DNA of 25,828 nucleotides from Hydrogenimonas sp. GTDB taxonomy: Bacteria > Campylobacterota > Campylobacteria > Campylobacterales > Hydrogenimonadaceae. The position numbers and the translations under genes were made by a program. How positions within the stretch are numbered: position 1 is the stretch's first letter; every line of letters starts with the position of its first letter. Shown here in pieces: positions 19,689 to 25,828 of this stretch. The DNA lies in assembly GCF_029933015.1 (NCBI RefSeq), contig NZ_JAOZOZ010000007.1, positions 1 through 25,828 of the forward strand, given 5' to 3'. The notes under the pieces are model-generated. The model ran no database searches. It was not told the origin of the DNA and saw nothing but the letters and a program-made list of their open reading frames with translations.

Positions 19689-20216
19689 CTATTTTTCTCT
19701 GGTTTCGTGAATTTCGATCGTCTCGATCGTATCGTTCTGGTCGATGCTGTCGAGGACCAGCATACTGTCGGCATCATCCTCTTCGATACCTCCGAAGACC
19801 GTATGCACCCCGTCCAGATGGGGGCATGGCGCGAAACAGATGAAAAACTGGCTTCCTCCCGTATCTTTGCCGGCATGGGCCATCGAAATGGTCCCTTTGA
19901 CGTGTCTGTGGGTATTTTTGTCGGTCTCGCAGGCGATCGCCCATCCGGGTCCGCCGGTACCCGGCATTCCCGAGGCTCCTTCCCTGGAATGAGGGCATCC
20001 GCCCTGCGCCATGAACCCTTTGATGACCCGGTGAAACTTCAGGTTGTCGTAGAAGCCCTCTTTTGCCAGTGTGGCGAAATTGGCCACGGTATTGGGGACC
20101 TCGTCGACATAGAGTTTCAGCCAGATGTCGCCTTTGTTGGTCTTGATCTTCGCATACTGAAAACTCTTCAGCGTCTCCTGGTCGTAGTCATAGGTTTTCA
20201 ACTTTTTTCCAAACAT
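19689..20216 (-). CDS. Cyclophilin-type peptidyl-prolyl cis-trans isomerase
   Basis: The enzyme speeds cis-trans isomerisation of X-Pro bonds. The 175-residue protein has FHRVIKGFMAQGG (61-73, with the catalytic Arg), GSQFFICF (121-128) and LDGVHTVFGG (134-143). His replaces the cyclosporin-contacting Trp seen in human cyclophilin A, as in many bacterial forms. There is no signal peptide, so it is cytoplasmic. AAGGA lies 8 nt before the ATG and a clear extended -10 lies upstream, so it appears to be a single-gene transcript. The 3' end is 3 bp from the convergent cyclase gene and no hairpin terminator is visible there. Confidence 0.96.
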   Translation of the reverse strand: MFGKKLKTYDYDQETLKSFQYAKIKTNKGDIWLKLYVDEVPNTVANFATLAKEGFYDNLKFHRVIKGFMAQGGCPHSREGASGMPGTGGPGWAIACETDKNTHRHVKGTISMAHAGKDTGGSQFFICFAPCPHLDGVHTVFGGIEEDDADSMLVLDSIDQNDTIETIEIHETREK

Positions 20217-20250
20217 CTGATTATCCTTGATCGATAGATTTACGGGGCGG

Positions 20251-20259
20251 ATTATACCA
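20251..20259 (-). promoter_or_regulatory. Extended -10 promoter for the cyclophilin gene
   Basis: TGGTATAAT on the minus strand is a perfect extended -10. It places the start near 20244 with a leader of about 28 nt containing AAGGA. It lies just past the stop codon of the upstream 47-residue ORF. Confidence 0.65.
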
Positions 20260-20265
20260 CGTCGC

Positions 20266-20409
20266 TCAATACGGAAGATGGGTTTTTAGAAAAACGAAGA
20301 AGTGGTTGAGTCTGATCAACAGCCGCTTGTAGAGCGGAAGATTGGCCACCTGCAGGTGGCAGAAGAGTTCGTTGAGGCCCTCACGTTCACTCTGCGTCAG
20401 ATTGCTCAT
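20266..20409 (-). CDS. 47-residue protein overlapping the Cro/C1-type regulator gene
   Basis: A 47-codon frame starts at ATG 20409, inside the last 23 bp of the regulator gene, and has AAGG 6 nt upstream, so translation is probably coupled. The product begins MSNLTQSEREGLNELF, followed by an amphipathic, Leu/Phe-rich basic stretch with no signal peptide or clear transmembrane helix. I do not recognise a family. Short 'LTxxEREGLNELF'-type openings look familiar from small Campylobacterota proteins, but I cannot verify this. It ends just before the cyclophilin promoter. Confidence 0.5.
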   Translation of the reverse strand: MSNLTQSEREGLNELFCHLQVANLPLYKRLLIRLNHFFVFLKTHLPY

Positions 20410-20641
20410 TTAACGCCTTTATTTTTTTTACCACACGTACTATTTCGTCATCGTCCAGTTCACCGAGCATCTGCATCAAGGCGCGTGCCGCGATCGGCTG
20501 CGCTTTCCCCGTCCGCCAGTCCTGATAGGTCCGCATCGAAATACCCAACTCTTCCGCCATCGCCTTCTGCGAAATCTTTTTTCCGTTGTTTTTGGCTTCC
20601 AGGGCATTGTGGACAATGTTGAAAATGTCGCTGACTTTCAT
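20387..20641 (-). CDS. Small Cro/C1-type (XRE) helix-turn-helix regulator
   Basis: The 84-residue protein is mostly a DNA-binding domain: KKISQKAMAEELGISMRTYQDW covers helices 2 and 3 of an XRE fold (about residues 21-43), followed by GKAQPIAARALMQML and a charged C-terminal helix. No sensor domain is present. The ATG at 20641 has no ribosome site, and a TATAAT ends 6 nt upstream, so the mRNA may be leaderless; a GTG at 20674 would add 11 residues but also has no ribosome site. It is divergent from the NADH dehydrogenase gene across an AT-rich stretch, so it may control itself, that gene, or both. It is coupled to a 47-residue ORF. The fold is confident; the target is unknown. Confidence 0.88.
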   Translation of the reverse strand: MKVSDIFNIVHNALEAKNNGKKISQKAMAEELGISMRTYQDWRTGKAQPIAARALMQMLGELDDDEIVRVVKKIKALNEQSDAE

Positions 20642-20647
20642 CACAAA

Positions 20648-20653
20648 ATTATA
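20648..20653 (-). promoter_or_regulatory. -10 element of the regulator gene, leaderless geometry
   Basis: TATAAT on the minus strand ends 6 nt before the ATG at 20641. Standard -10 to start distances would put the transcript start at or next to the A of the ATG. Confidence 0.45.
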
Positions 20654-20708
20654 CTTCCCGAAGCTGTAATACACATTAATATGCTGTTTATTTCCATTTA
20701 TCTTCTAC

Positions 20709-20785
20709 TTTTAAGTATTTTTATATGTTTTACTATCATATATATACTTTTTTTATTTATTTTTTTACATTTTTTATACATTTTT
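20709..20785. promoter_or_regulatory. AT-rich segment with phased T-tracts between divergent genes
   Basis: T-tracts of 4-7 bases are centred near 20710, 20720, 20730, 20751, 20763, 20773 and 20783, with ATATATA at 20739-20745 near the missing step, so they recur about once per helical turn. Such phasing bends DNA. It also resembles the periodic T-rich upstream regions of Campylobacter and Helicobacter promoters. Base composition differs sharply from the GC-rich surroundings. Confidence 0.6.
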
Positions 20786-20830
20786 CTGTGCACTACTCTC
20801 AAGCAATTCCCATTCCCTCTGCCGTTTGGT

Positions 20831-20836
20831 TATAAT
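20831..20836 (+). promoter_or_regulatory. -10 element of the NADH dehydrogenase gene
   Basis: A perfect TATAAT lies 27 bp before the ATG at 20864, with no good -35 but with the phased T-tracts immediately upstream. It predicts a start near 20843 and a leader of about 20 nt. Confidence 0.6.
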
Positions 20837-20863
20837 TTTTCATAAACAATGTCAGGGAGTCCC

Positions 20864-22039
20864 ATGCACAGGATCGTGGTCATCGGTGGCGGATACGGCG
20901 GTCTTCGCGCCATCGAAAAGCTTGTCGGAACACCGGATACGGAAATCACGCTGATCGACAGAAACGGCTATCACTACATGCAGACGGAGGTCTACGGCTA
21001 TATCGCCGGCACGAAGGACATCGACGAACTTGCGGTCGATCTGGAGGGCTGGTGCGGAGGGTTCTCTCCACCGGTACGTTTCGTCCGGGGAGAAGTCGAA
21101 CGTATCGACCCCGACGGATCACTGGTCCATCTCGACACGTCTGCCATCCCCTACGACACCCTTATCATCGCCACCGGAGCCAGGACCAACTTCCCCTCTT
21201 TCATCGAAGGGCTCAGAGAGCACAGCTACGGTGTCAAACGGCTGGAGAAGGCTTTCGGCTTCCGCCACCGGTTCCAGGAGCTGGTGGAGAGGAAGCTGGA
21301 GGGGGATGCGGAACCCATCCACATCGTCGTAGCCGGCGCGGGGCTCTCGGGCGTGGAGGTGGCAGCCGAGATGGCCTATATGCTCAGACGCTACAAAAAG
21401 ACACTGGGGCGCCATATCCGCGAGATAGAGATCACCCTCGTCGACGCCTGCGACACGATCCTTCCGGGCCTGCACCCTTTTGTGATCGAAAGCGCACGAA
21501 AACGTCTGCACGATCTGAACGTGGTTCTGAAAACCTCCGCCTTCATCGACAGGGTGGACGAGACCCATCTGCATCTGAAAACCAAAGAGCGGCTTCCCTA
21601 TACATTCATCGTCTTTACGGGCGGCATCCGGGCGATCAGCGATTTCGTACCCGAATCGTTCGAAAAGAATTCCGCCGGCCAGCTGGCCGTGACGCCGTAT
21701 CTCACCATCGAAGGCTACGAAAACGTTTTCGCCATCGGTGACGTAGCCGACATCAGGGACCCCGAAGGCAACCCCCTTCCTCCCACCGCCCAGATCGCGG
21801 AAAAAAGCGCCGAACATGTGGCACGAACCGTGATACGGCGGCTGAGGGGAGAGGAGACACACCCCTTTGCGGGAAAGATGGACGGCCTTTTCATCGCGCT
21901 GGGCGGCCGTTACGGCGTCGCCGAACTTTTCGGATGGCGGTTCAAGGGAATCGGCGTCTACTATCTCAAACGTCTCGTCACGCTCGTCTACTATCTGGGT
22001 ATCAGCCTTAGGGTCAACGCCGGATACAAGATCCGATGA
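20864..22039 (+). CDS. Type II NADH:quinone oxidoreductase-like flavoprotein
   Basis: NDH-2 enzymes pass electrons from NADH through FAD to the quinone pool without pumping protons. The 391-residue protein has the FAD Rossmann motif GGGYGG (8-13), ATGA (103-106), a second dinucleotide motif GAGLSGVE (158-165) and the FAD-contacting GDVAD (292-296). A C-terminal helix-rich basic segment (FKGIGVYYLKRLVTLVYYLG) fits membrane attachment. The quinone-site motif, usually AQxAxQ, reads AQIAEK (309-314), losing the second Gln, so substrate or acceptor may differ. I start at the second ATG because it has AGGGAG upstream and puts the Rossmann strand at the N-terminus; the first ATG (20849) has no ribosome site. 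The family is sure; the electron acceptor is not. Confidence 0.85.
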   Translation: MHRIVVIGGGYGGLRAIEKLVGTPDTEITLIDRNGYHYMQTEVYGYIAGTKDIDELAVDLEGWCGGFSPPVRFVRGEVERIDPDGSLVHLDTSAIPYDTLIIATGARTNFPSFIEGLREHSYGVKRLEKAFGFRHRFQELVERKLEGDAEPIHIVVAGAGLSGVEVAAEMAYMLRRYKKTLGRHIREIEITLVDACDTILPGLHPFVIESARKRLHDLNVVLKTSAFIDRVDETHLHLKTKERLPYTFIVFTGGIRAISDFVPESFEKNSAGQLAVTPYLTIEGYENVFAIGDVADIRDPEGNPLPPTAQIAEKSAEHVARTVIRRLRGEETHPFAGKMDGLFIALGGRYGVAELFGWRFKGIGVYYLKRLVTLVYYLGISLRVNAGYKIR

Positions 22040-22149
22040 CAGGACTGTTACGATTTTTCCCATCCTGCACGGCCGCGCGGTCTCCCGTCCCGGCCGATCG
22101 GCTCGAAACTCCGCAAAACCGGACAAAGAAACTTTTAGGTATTACTTTA
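22040..22149. other. GC-rich to AT-rich intergenic stretch between ndh-like gene and acs
   Basis: The first ~80 bases are very GC-rich and contain the perfect palindromes CCGCGCGG (22073-22080) and GCCGATCGGC (22093-22102). They could fold in RNA, but no T-tract follows, so I do not call a terminator. Composition flips to AT-rich at about 22130, ahead of the acs promoter. I see no gene. Confidence 0.4.
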
Positions 22150-22155
22150 TATAAT
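22150..22155 (+). promoter_or_regulatory. -10 element of acs
   Basis: A perfect TATAAT inside an AT-rich run gives a start near 22162 and a leader of roughly 70 nt, long for this window. No -35 match is seen. Confidence 0.5.
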
Positions 22156-22234
22156 CAGTTAATTGCCGTATATACGCTTTTGCAGGATCAAAAAAGGGCA
22201 CAATAACCGAAAATCGACCGAAGGAGACGTGTGC

Positions 22235-24196
22235 ATGAGTCATACAAACAATGAAATCTATTATCCCAACAGAGCGTTCGCCAAAGAGGCGCGTATCAAG
22301 AATATGTGTGAATACAACGAACTGATGGCCTGGGCCAAAGAGGATTACGAAGGGTACTGGGATCACTGGGCAAAAGAGAAGATCGACTGGATCGAGCCCT
22401 ACCATACGGTCCTGGACGAGAGCGACGCCCCTTTCTACAAATGGTTCGTGGGCGGAAAGCTCAACGTCTGCCACCAGTGTGTCGACCGCCATATCGACGT
22501 CCGAAAGAACAAGGCGGCCATCATCTTCGAAGGGGACCGCGGCGACAAGCAGATCATCACCTATCTCGAACTCTACCGGAACGTCAACCGCTTCGCCAAT
22601 CTGCTGAAAAACCGTTTCGGCGTCAAAAAGGGTGACCGGGTCGTCCTCTACATGCCGATGATCCCCGAAGCGGCCTACGCGATGCTGGCCTGTGCCAGAC
22701 TGGGAGCGATCCATTCGGTCGTCTTCGGCGGATTCAGCGCCGAAGCGCTGCGCGACCGCATCATCGACGCGGAGGCGAAAGTGGTCATCACCGCCGATGG
22801 CGCCTTCCGCAAGGACAAACCCTACATGCTCAAACCGGTCGTCGACGAAGCCCTCGAAGAGGGGTGCGACTGTGTCGAGAAGGTCCTGGTCGTCCAGCGC
22901 AACATGGAGGATGTCGTCTGGATCGAGGGGCGCGACTACAGCTACAACGAGCTGATCGACCTGGAGAGCGACCGCTGCGAGCCGGAGGTGATGGATAGCG
23001 AAGATCCCCTCTTCCTGCTCTACACCTCCGGCTCCACCGGCAAACCCAAAGGGGTCCAGCACTCCCAGGCCGGCTACATCCTCTGGGCCCAGATGACGAT
23101 GGAGTGGGTCTTCGACGTCAAGGAGAACGACACCTACTGGTGTACCGCCGACATCGGATGGATCACGGGGCATACCTACATCGTCTACGGACCGCTGGCG
23201 ATGGGCGCGACGACGGTGATGTTCGAGGGGGTTCCCACCTATCCCGACGCCGGGCGGGCCTGGAAGATGGTCGAAGAGTACAAGATCAACCAGTTCTACA
23301 CGGCTCCCACGGCGATCCGCGTGCTGCACAAACTGGGCGAGAACGAGCCCGAAAAGTACGACCTGAGTTCCCTGAAAGTGCTCGGCACCGTCGGCGAGCC
23401 GATCGATCCGCCGGCCTGGAAGTGGTACTACGAAAAGATCGGCGGCGGCCGCTGCGCCATCGTCGACACCTGGTGGCAGACCGAAACGGGCGGCCACATG
23501 ATCAGCCCGCTGCCGGGCGCGACCCCCATCAAGCCCGCCTGCGCCACCTTCCCGCTGCCGGGGATCATGGCCGAAGTGATCGAACCCGACGGCACGCCGG
23601 TGGCCCCGGGCGAGCAGGGCCTGCTCTGCATCACCCGCCCCTGGCCCAGCATGATCCGCACCATCTGGGGCGACCCCGAACGCTTCGTCAAAAGCTACTT
23701 CGGCGACGCCAAAAAAGATGGCAGACCGGTCTACTTCTCCGGTGACGGCGCGACGATCGACGAAGAGGGCTACATCACCATCACGGGCCGTGTCGACGAC
23801 GTCATCAACGTCTCGGGCCATCGCATGGGCACCGCCGAGATCGAAGCGGCGATCAAGAAGCATCCCCACGTGGCCGAAGTGGCCGTGGTGGGCAAACCGG
23901 ACGAGCTCAAAGGCGAGAGCATCTTCGCCTACATTGTCCTCAAAGATGTAGAGGACAGCTTCGGCGAAGAGGCGGAGCTGGCCAAGGAGATCAACGAAGT
24001 GATCGCCAAAGAGATCGGCAATATCGCCAAAGCCGACACGATCAAAGTCGTTCCCGGCCTGCCCAAAACACGCTCGGGCAAGGTGATGCGCCGCATCCTG
24101 CGCGCCATCGCCAAAGGGGAAGAGATCAAACAGGACATCTCGACACTGGAAGATCCGAGCATCGTGGCGAAGATCCAGACCTGCGTCATAGGATAA
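22235..24196 (+). CDS. acs: Acetyl-CoA synthetase (AMP-forming)
   Basis: Acs activates acetate to acetyl-CoA through acetyl-AMP, letting the cell assimilate acetate. The 653-residue length is typical. Motifs: the P-loop YTSGSTGKPKG (263-273), VDTWWQTETGG with Trp414, the residue that limits the pocket to acetate in the Salmonella enzyme, and the C-terminal TRSGKVMRR with Lys616, the lysine whose acetylation switches off Acs in other bacteria. The ATG at 22235 is 8 nt after AAGGAG; an in-frame GTG at 22229 is too close to that site. It has its own promoter and is followed after 10 nt by a lipoprotein gene that may be cotranscribed. I see no acetyltransferase or deacetylase gene nearby. Confidence 0.98.
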   Translation: MSHTNNEIYYPNRAFAKEARIKNMCEYNELMAWAKEDYEGYWDHWAKEKIDWIEPYHTVLDESDAPFYKWFVGGKLNVCHQCVDRHIDVRKNKAAIIFEGDRGDKQIITYLELYRNVNRFANLLKNRFGVKKGDRVVLYMPMIPEAAYAMLACARLGAIHSVVFGGFSAEALRDRIIDAEAKVVITADGAFRKDKPYMLKPVVDEALEEGCDCVEKVLVVQRNMEDVVWIEGRDYSYNELIDLESDRCEPEVMDSEDPLFLLYTSGSTGKPKGVQHSQAGYILWAQMTMEWVFDVKENDTYWCTADIGWITGHTYIVYGPLAMGATTVMFEGVPTYPDAGRAWKMVEEYKINQFYTAPTAIRVLHKLGENEPEKYDLSSLKVLGTVGEPIDPPAWKWYYEKIGGGRCAIVDTWWQTETGGHMISPLPGATPIKPACATFPLPGIMAEVIEPDGTPVAPGEQGLLCITRPWPSMIRTIWGDPERFVKSYFGDAKKDGRPVYFSGDGATIDEEGYITITGRVDDVINVSGHRMGTAEIEAAIKKHPHVAEVAVVGKPDELKGESIFAYIVLKDVEDSFGEEAELAKEINEVIAKEIGNIAKADTIKVVPGLPKTRSGKVMRRILRAIAKGEEIKQDISTLEDPSIVAKIQTCVIG

Positions 24197-24206
24197 AGGA
24201 GAGAGG

Positions 24207-24905
24207 ATGAAAACCCGGGTCGTTTTGCTGGCACTGCTTCTGTTTCTGACAGGCTGTTCTCAGCAGGAGCGGCCCAAAGAGAAGATCTACTTCTCCGTCC
24301 TCGTTCCCCAGCCCGTCGGAACACAGTCCACAGCTTACGTCGACAGAATGCAGGTTTTCACCTCCGAACTTCCCGAAACCGTCGTCTCGGCGATGGTGGT
24401 CAACAACCCGATCCGTGCCGACAGAGAGGCGCTGATCGCTCTGGCCATCGCCAACAAAACGGACAAGACCGTTCCCCTCGACTGGGAAAAGATCTCTTTT
24501 TTCCATCCCAAAAACATCATCCGGATGCTGCCGATCGAAGAGGTCTGCCACTACTTCGAGCAGCCGGGCCACAGCAAACCGATACTCGGCACAAAACTCT
24601 TCGAACGGGAACTCCTGCGCTACGGCGTCGTCAGCGACAAAGAGAGCAACAGGTCGAAACTGCGTCCGACGGAAAAGTCTCTCGCACAGATCTACAGCGA
24701 TATCCGCAAGGATCTCTGCTTCGTCCGGCTGCCCCACAACACCGCTTTGCCGCCAAACAGCAGCACCGTCGGATTTCTCGTCATTCTGCTGCCCAAAGAG
24801 AACTTCATACGAAAAACCGATTTCATGCTCAAGATACCGGTCGGAAACGACCTGCACAAACTTCGCTACAAACTCCAGCCGATCGACGGCGACGGCGGCA
24901 AATAG
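24207..24905 (+). CDS. Lipoprotein of unknown function
   Basis: The 232-residue protein has a lipoprotein signal peptide with lipobox LTGC (Cys17). Ser follows the Cys, so the sorting rule known for enteric bacteria would place it in the outer membrane. The rest is a soluble, probably beta-rich domain: SALPET-like SELPETVVSAM, ALAIANKTDKTVPLDWEKISFF (a pattern seen in domains that supplement an interaction surface), and STVGFLVILLPKENF. I do not recognise a family. An AAGGAG is present before the ATG and the gene begins 10 nt after acs, suggesting cotranscription, though no functional link to acetate is evident. It is followed by pyrF, which has its own -10. Confidence 0.85.
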   Translation: MKTRVVLLALLLFLTGCSQQERPKEKIYFSVLVPQPVGTQSTAYVDRMQVFTSELPETVVSAMVVNNPIRADREALIALAIANKTDKTVPLDWEKISFFHPKNIIRMLPIEEVCHYFEQPGHSKPILGTKLFERELLRYGVVSDKESNRSKLRPTEKSLAQIYSDIRKDLCFVRLPHNTALPPNSSTVGFLVILLPKENFIRKTDFMLKIPVGNDLHKLRYKLQPIDGDGGK

Positions 24906-24907
24906 GG

Positions 24908-24913
24908 TATAAT
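24908..24913 (+). promoter_or_regulatory. -10 element of pyrF
   Basis: A perfect TATAAT starts just after the lipoprotein stop codon, 20 bp before the pyrF ATG. The start near 24920 would leave a very short leader that still holds AAGGA. The -35 is weak. Confidence 0.5.
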
Positions 24914-24933
24914 TTCCCAAAAAGGACCCACCC

Positions 24934-25617
24934 ATGCAACTCTGTGTGGCTCTCGACCTGCCGACGAAAGAGGAGAATCTCGCCCTCGCCGAAAAGCTGA
25001 AAAACCACGATATCTGGCTCAAAGTCGGTTTTCGCACCTTCATCCGCGACGGACGCCCGTTTCTCGAGGATCTCAAAACGATCAATCCCGGCTTCAGAAT
25101 CTTTCTCGATCTGAAACTCTACGACATTCCCAACACGATGGCCGACGCCGCCGAGGAGATCGCGAAGATGGACGTGGATATGTTCAACATCCACGCCAGC
25201 GCCGGCAAAAAGGCGATGCAGACCGTGATGCAGAGACTCGAGCCCTTCGAAAAAAGGCCGCTCGTCCTCGCCGTCACGGCCCTCACATCGTTCGACTACC
25301 ACACTTTCAAGGAGATCTACGGGGCGGATATCGAAGAGAAGGCGAAACAGTTCGCCCTGCAGAGCTACCAGGCGGGCCTCGACGGCGTCGTCTGCAGTGT
25401 CTACGAAAGCAGGATGATCAAGCACGAAACCGACCGCGGCTTTTTGACTCTGACACCGGGCATCCGCCCCTTCGGCGAAGCGAGCGACGATCAGAAAAGG
25501 GTGGCGGATATAGAAACGGCAAAAAGAGAGATGGTCGACATCATCGTCGTAGGCCGGCCCGTCTACAAAGCCGACAGACCGGCTGAAGTGGTCGAAAAGA
25601 TCCTACAGGCCCTCTGA
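24934..25617 (+). CDS. pyrF: Orotidine 5'-phosphate decarboxylase
   Basis: PyrF converts OMP to UMP, the last step of UMP synthesis. The 227-residue TIM-barrel protein begins with the substrate-binding strand ALDLP (Asp8) and has the catalytic DLKLYDIPNT (Asp59, Lys61, Asp64), TPGIRP (174-179) and the phosphate-binding VVGRPVY (Arg208). Length and motifs fit the bacterial form. AAGGA precedes the ATG. It stands apart from carB, the other pyrimidine gene in the window. The 3' end is 3 bp from a convergent 34-residue gene. Confidence 0.98.
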   Translation: MQLCVALDLPTKEENLALAEKLKNHDIWLKVGFRTFIRDGRPFLEDLKTINPGFRIFLDLKLYDIPNTMADAAEEIAKMDVDMFNIHASAGKKAMQTVMQRLEPFEKRPLVLAVTALTSFDYHTFKEIYGADIEEKAKQFALQSYQAGLDGVVCSVYESRMIKHETDRGFLTLTPGIRPFGEASDDQKRVADIETAKREMVDIIVVGRPVYKADRPAEVVEKILQAL

Positions 25618-25620
25618 AGC

Positions 25621-25725
25621 CTACCAGTTCCCCTGGGGAACGGCCGTCTCCATACCCCAGATCATCCAGCCCACGAAAAGCGCGAAGAGTATGACGAAAA
25701 CGAGCGGAGCGTATTTCTGAAACAT
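25621..25725 (-). CDS. 34-residue single-helix membrane protein
   Basis: A 34-codon frame begins at ATG 25725 with AGGAG about 6 nt upstream. The product is a basic/aromatic start (MFQKYAP), one hydrophobic helix (about 8-24, LVFVILFALFVGW) and a short tail ending PQGNW. The strong ribosome site, a -10 match upstream and the clean helix make a real microprotein likely. The composition resembles accessory subunits of membrane complexes, but I cannot name a partner. It is convergent with pyrF, and a perfect inverted repeat lies within its last codons. Confidence 0.65.
   Translation of the reverse strand: MFQKYAPLVFVILFALFVGWMIWGMETAVPQGNW
25627..25641. repeat. Perfect inverted repeat in the small gene's 3' end
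   Basis: GTTCCCC-T-GGGGAAC is a 15-bp perfect palindrome around a central base, sited 10-24 bp past the pyrF stop codon. As RNA it gives a GC-rich stem with a 3-nt loop. No T-tract follows on either strand, so a role in ending transcription or stabilising the 3' end is only possible. Confidence 0.4.
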
Positions 25726-25751
25726 TCTGACTCCTGAAATAGTTTTTCCGC

Positions 25752-25757
25752 ATTGTA
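25752..25757 (-). promoter_or_regulatory. Possible -10 element of the 34-residue gene
   Basis: TACAAT on the minus strand lies 26 bp before the ATG, with GATTGG 17 bp further upstream as a weak -35. The remaining bases to the window edge show no gene. Confidence 0.4.
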
Positions 25758-25828
25758 GCCAACAAATCATGAAACCAATCGGAAAACTCCAACAAACGAT
25801 TCCGCTTAATTTCCGCCACAGGGAACGG

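Noticed and set aside
20609..20845. Hydrophobic plus-strand frame (78 codons) across the AT-rich segment
   Set aside because: It is mostly Phe, Ile and Leu from T-runs, overlaps the regulator gene, has no ribosome site, and runs through the likely promoter of the next gene.
22196..22215. GGCAC element as a sigma-54 promoter before acs
   Set aside because: The matching GC element at the required distance is absent.
22142..23869. Long minus-strand open frame opposite acs
   Set aside because: The Acs motifs fix the coding strand; the opposite frame is a compositional shadow.

Overview
The window looks like a chromosomal core-genome segment from a GC-rich member of the Campylobacterota (the former Epsilonproteobacteria; a Hydrogenimonas-, Nitratifractor- or Sulfurovum-like lineage is plausible, but I cannot place the genus). 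The reasons are the tight gene order fabZ-lpxA-clpX-mreB-mreC, a single-PAS Aer/CetB-type energy-taxis protein, a QueH with a long C-terminal extension, and promoters that mostly show a clear TATAAT-like -10 with T-rich upstream DNA and no good -35. I see no tRNA, rRNA, CRISPR array, IS element or phage gene. No gap between genes reaches 300 bases; the largest are about 222 bases (20642-20863) and 195 bases (22040-22234).

Layout: metH (cobalamin-dependent methionine synthase) runs off the left edge on the minus strand and is divergent from a small PAS protein (3554-4006). That gene converges, through a shared hairpin terminator, with the minus-strand run carB, a short Sua5/YrdC-like protein and a three-helix membrane protein. 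Next on the minus strand is the envelope and proteostasis operon fabZ-lpxA-clpX-mreB-mreC, whose genes overlap or abut. Upstream of it are nadE (glutamine-dependent NAD synthetase) and the abutting queH.

From 15788 to 19685 three plus-strand genes overlap by 4 bp at each junction: a TonB-dependent receptor, a YfiR/DUF4154-like periplasmic protein, and a membrane diguanylate cyclase (CHASE8-like sensor, HAMP, GGEEF with an intact I-site). This reads as an outer-membrane-to-c-di-GMP signalling cassette and is the most interesting functional unit in the window. It converges on a cyclophilin. Beyond that, a Cro/C1-type regulator and an overlapping 47-residue ORF (minus) are divergent from a type II NADH dehydrogenase-like flavoprotein (plus) across a strikingly AT-rich segment with helically phased T-tracts. 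Then come acs (acetyl-CoA synthetase), a lipoprotein, pyrF, and a convergent 34-residue membrane protein.

The second unusual signal is a set of degenerate 7-bp tandem repeats. One array forms the last ~21 codons of mreC, a second array of a different heptamer lies just beside it in the mreC-carB gap, and a third, related to the first, sits in frame inside the linker between the two halves of CarB. Because three heptamers make 21 bp, the arrays are read as heptapeptide repeats.
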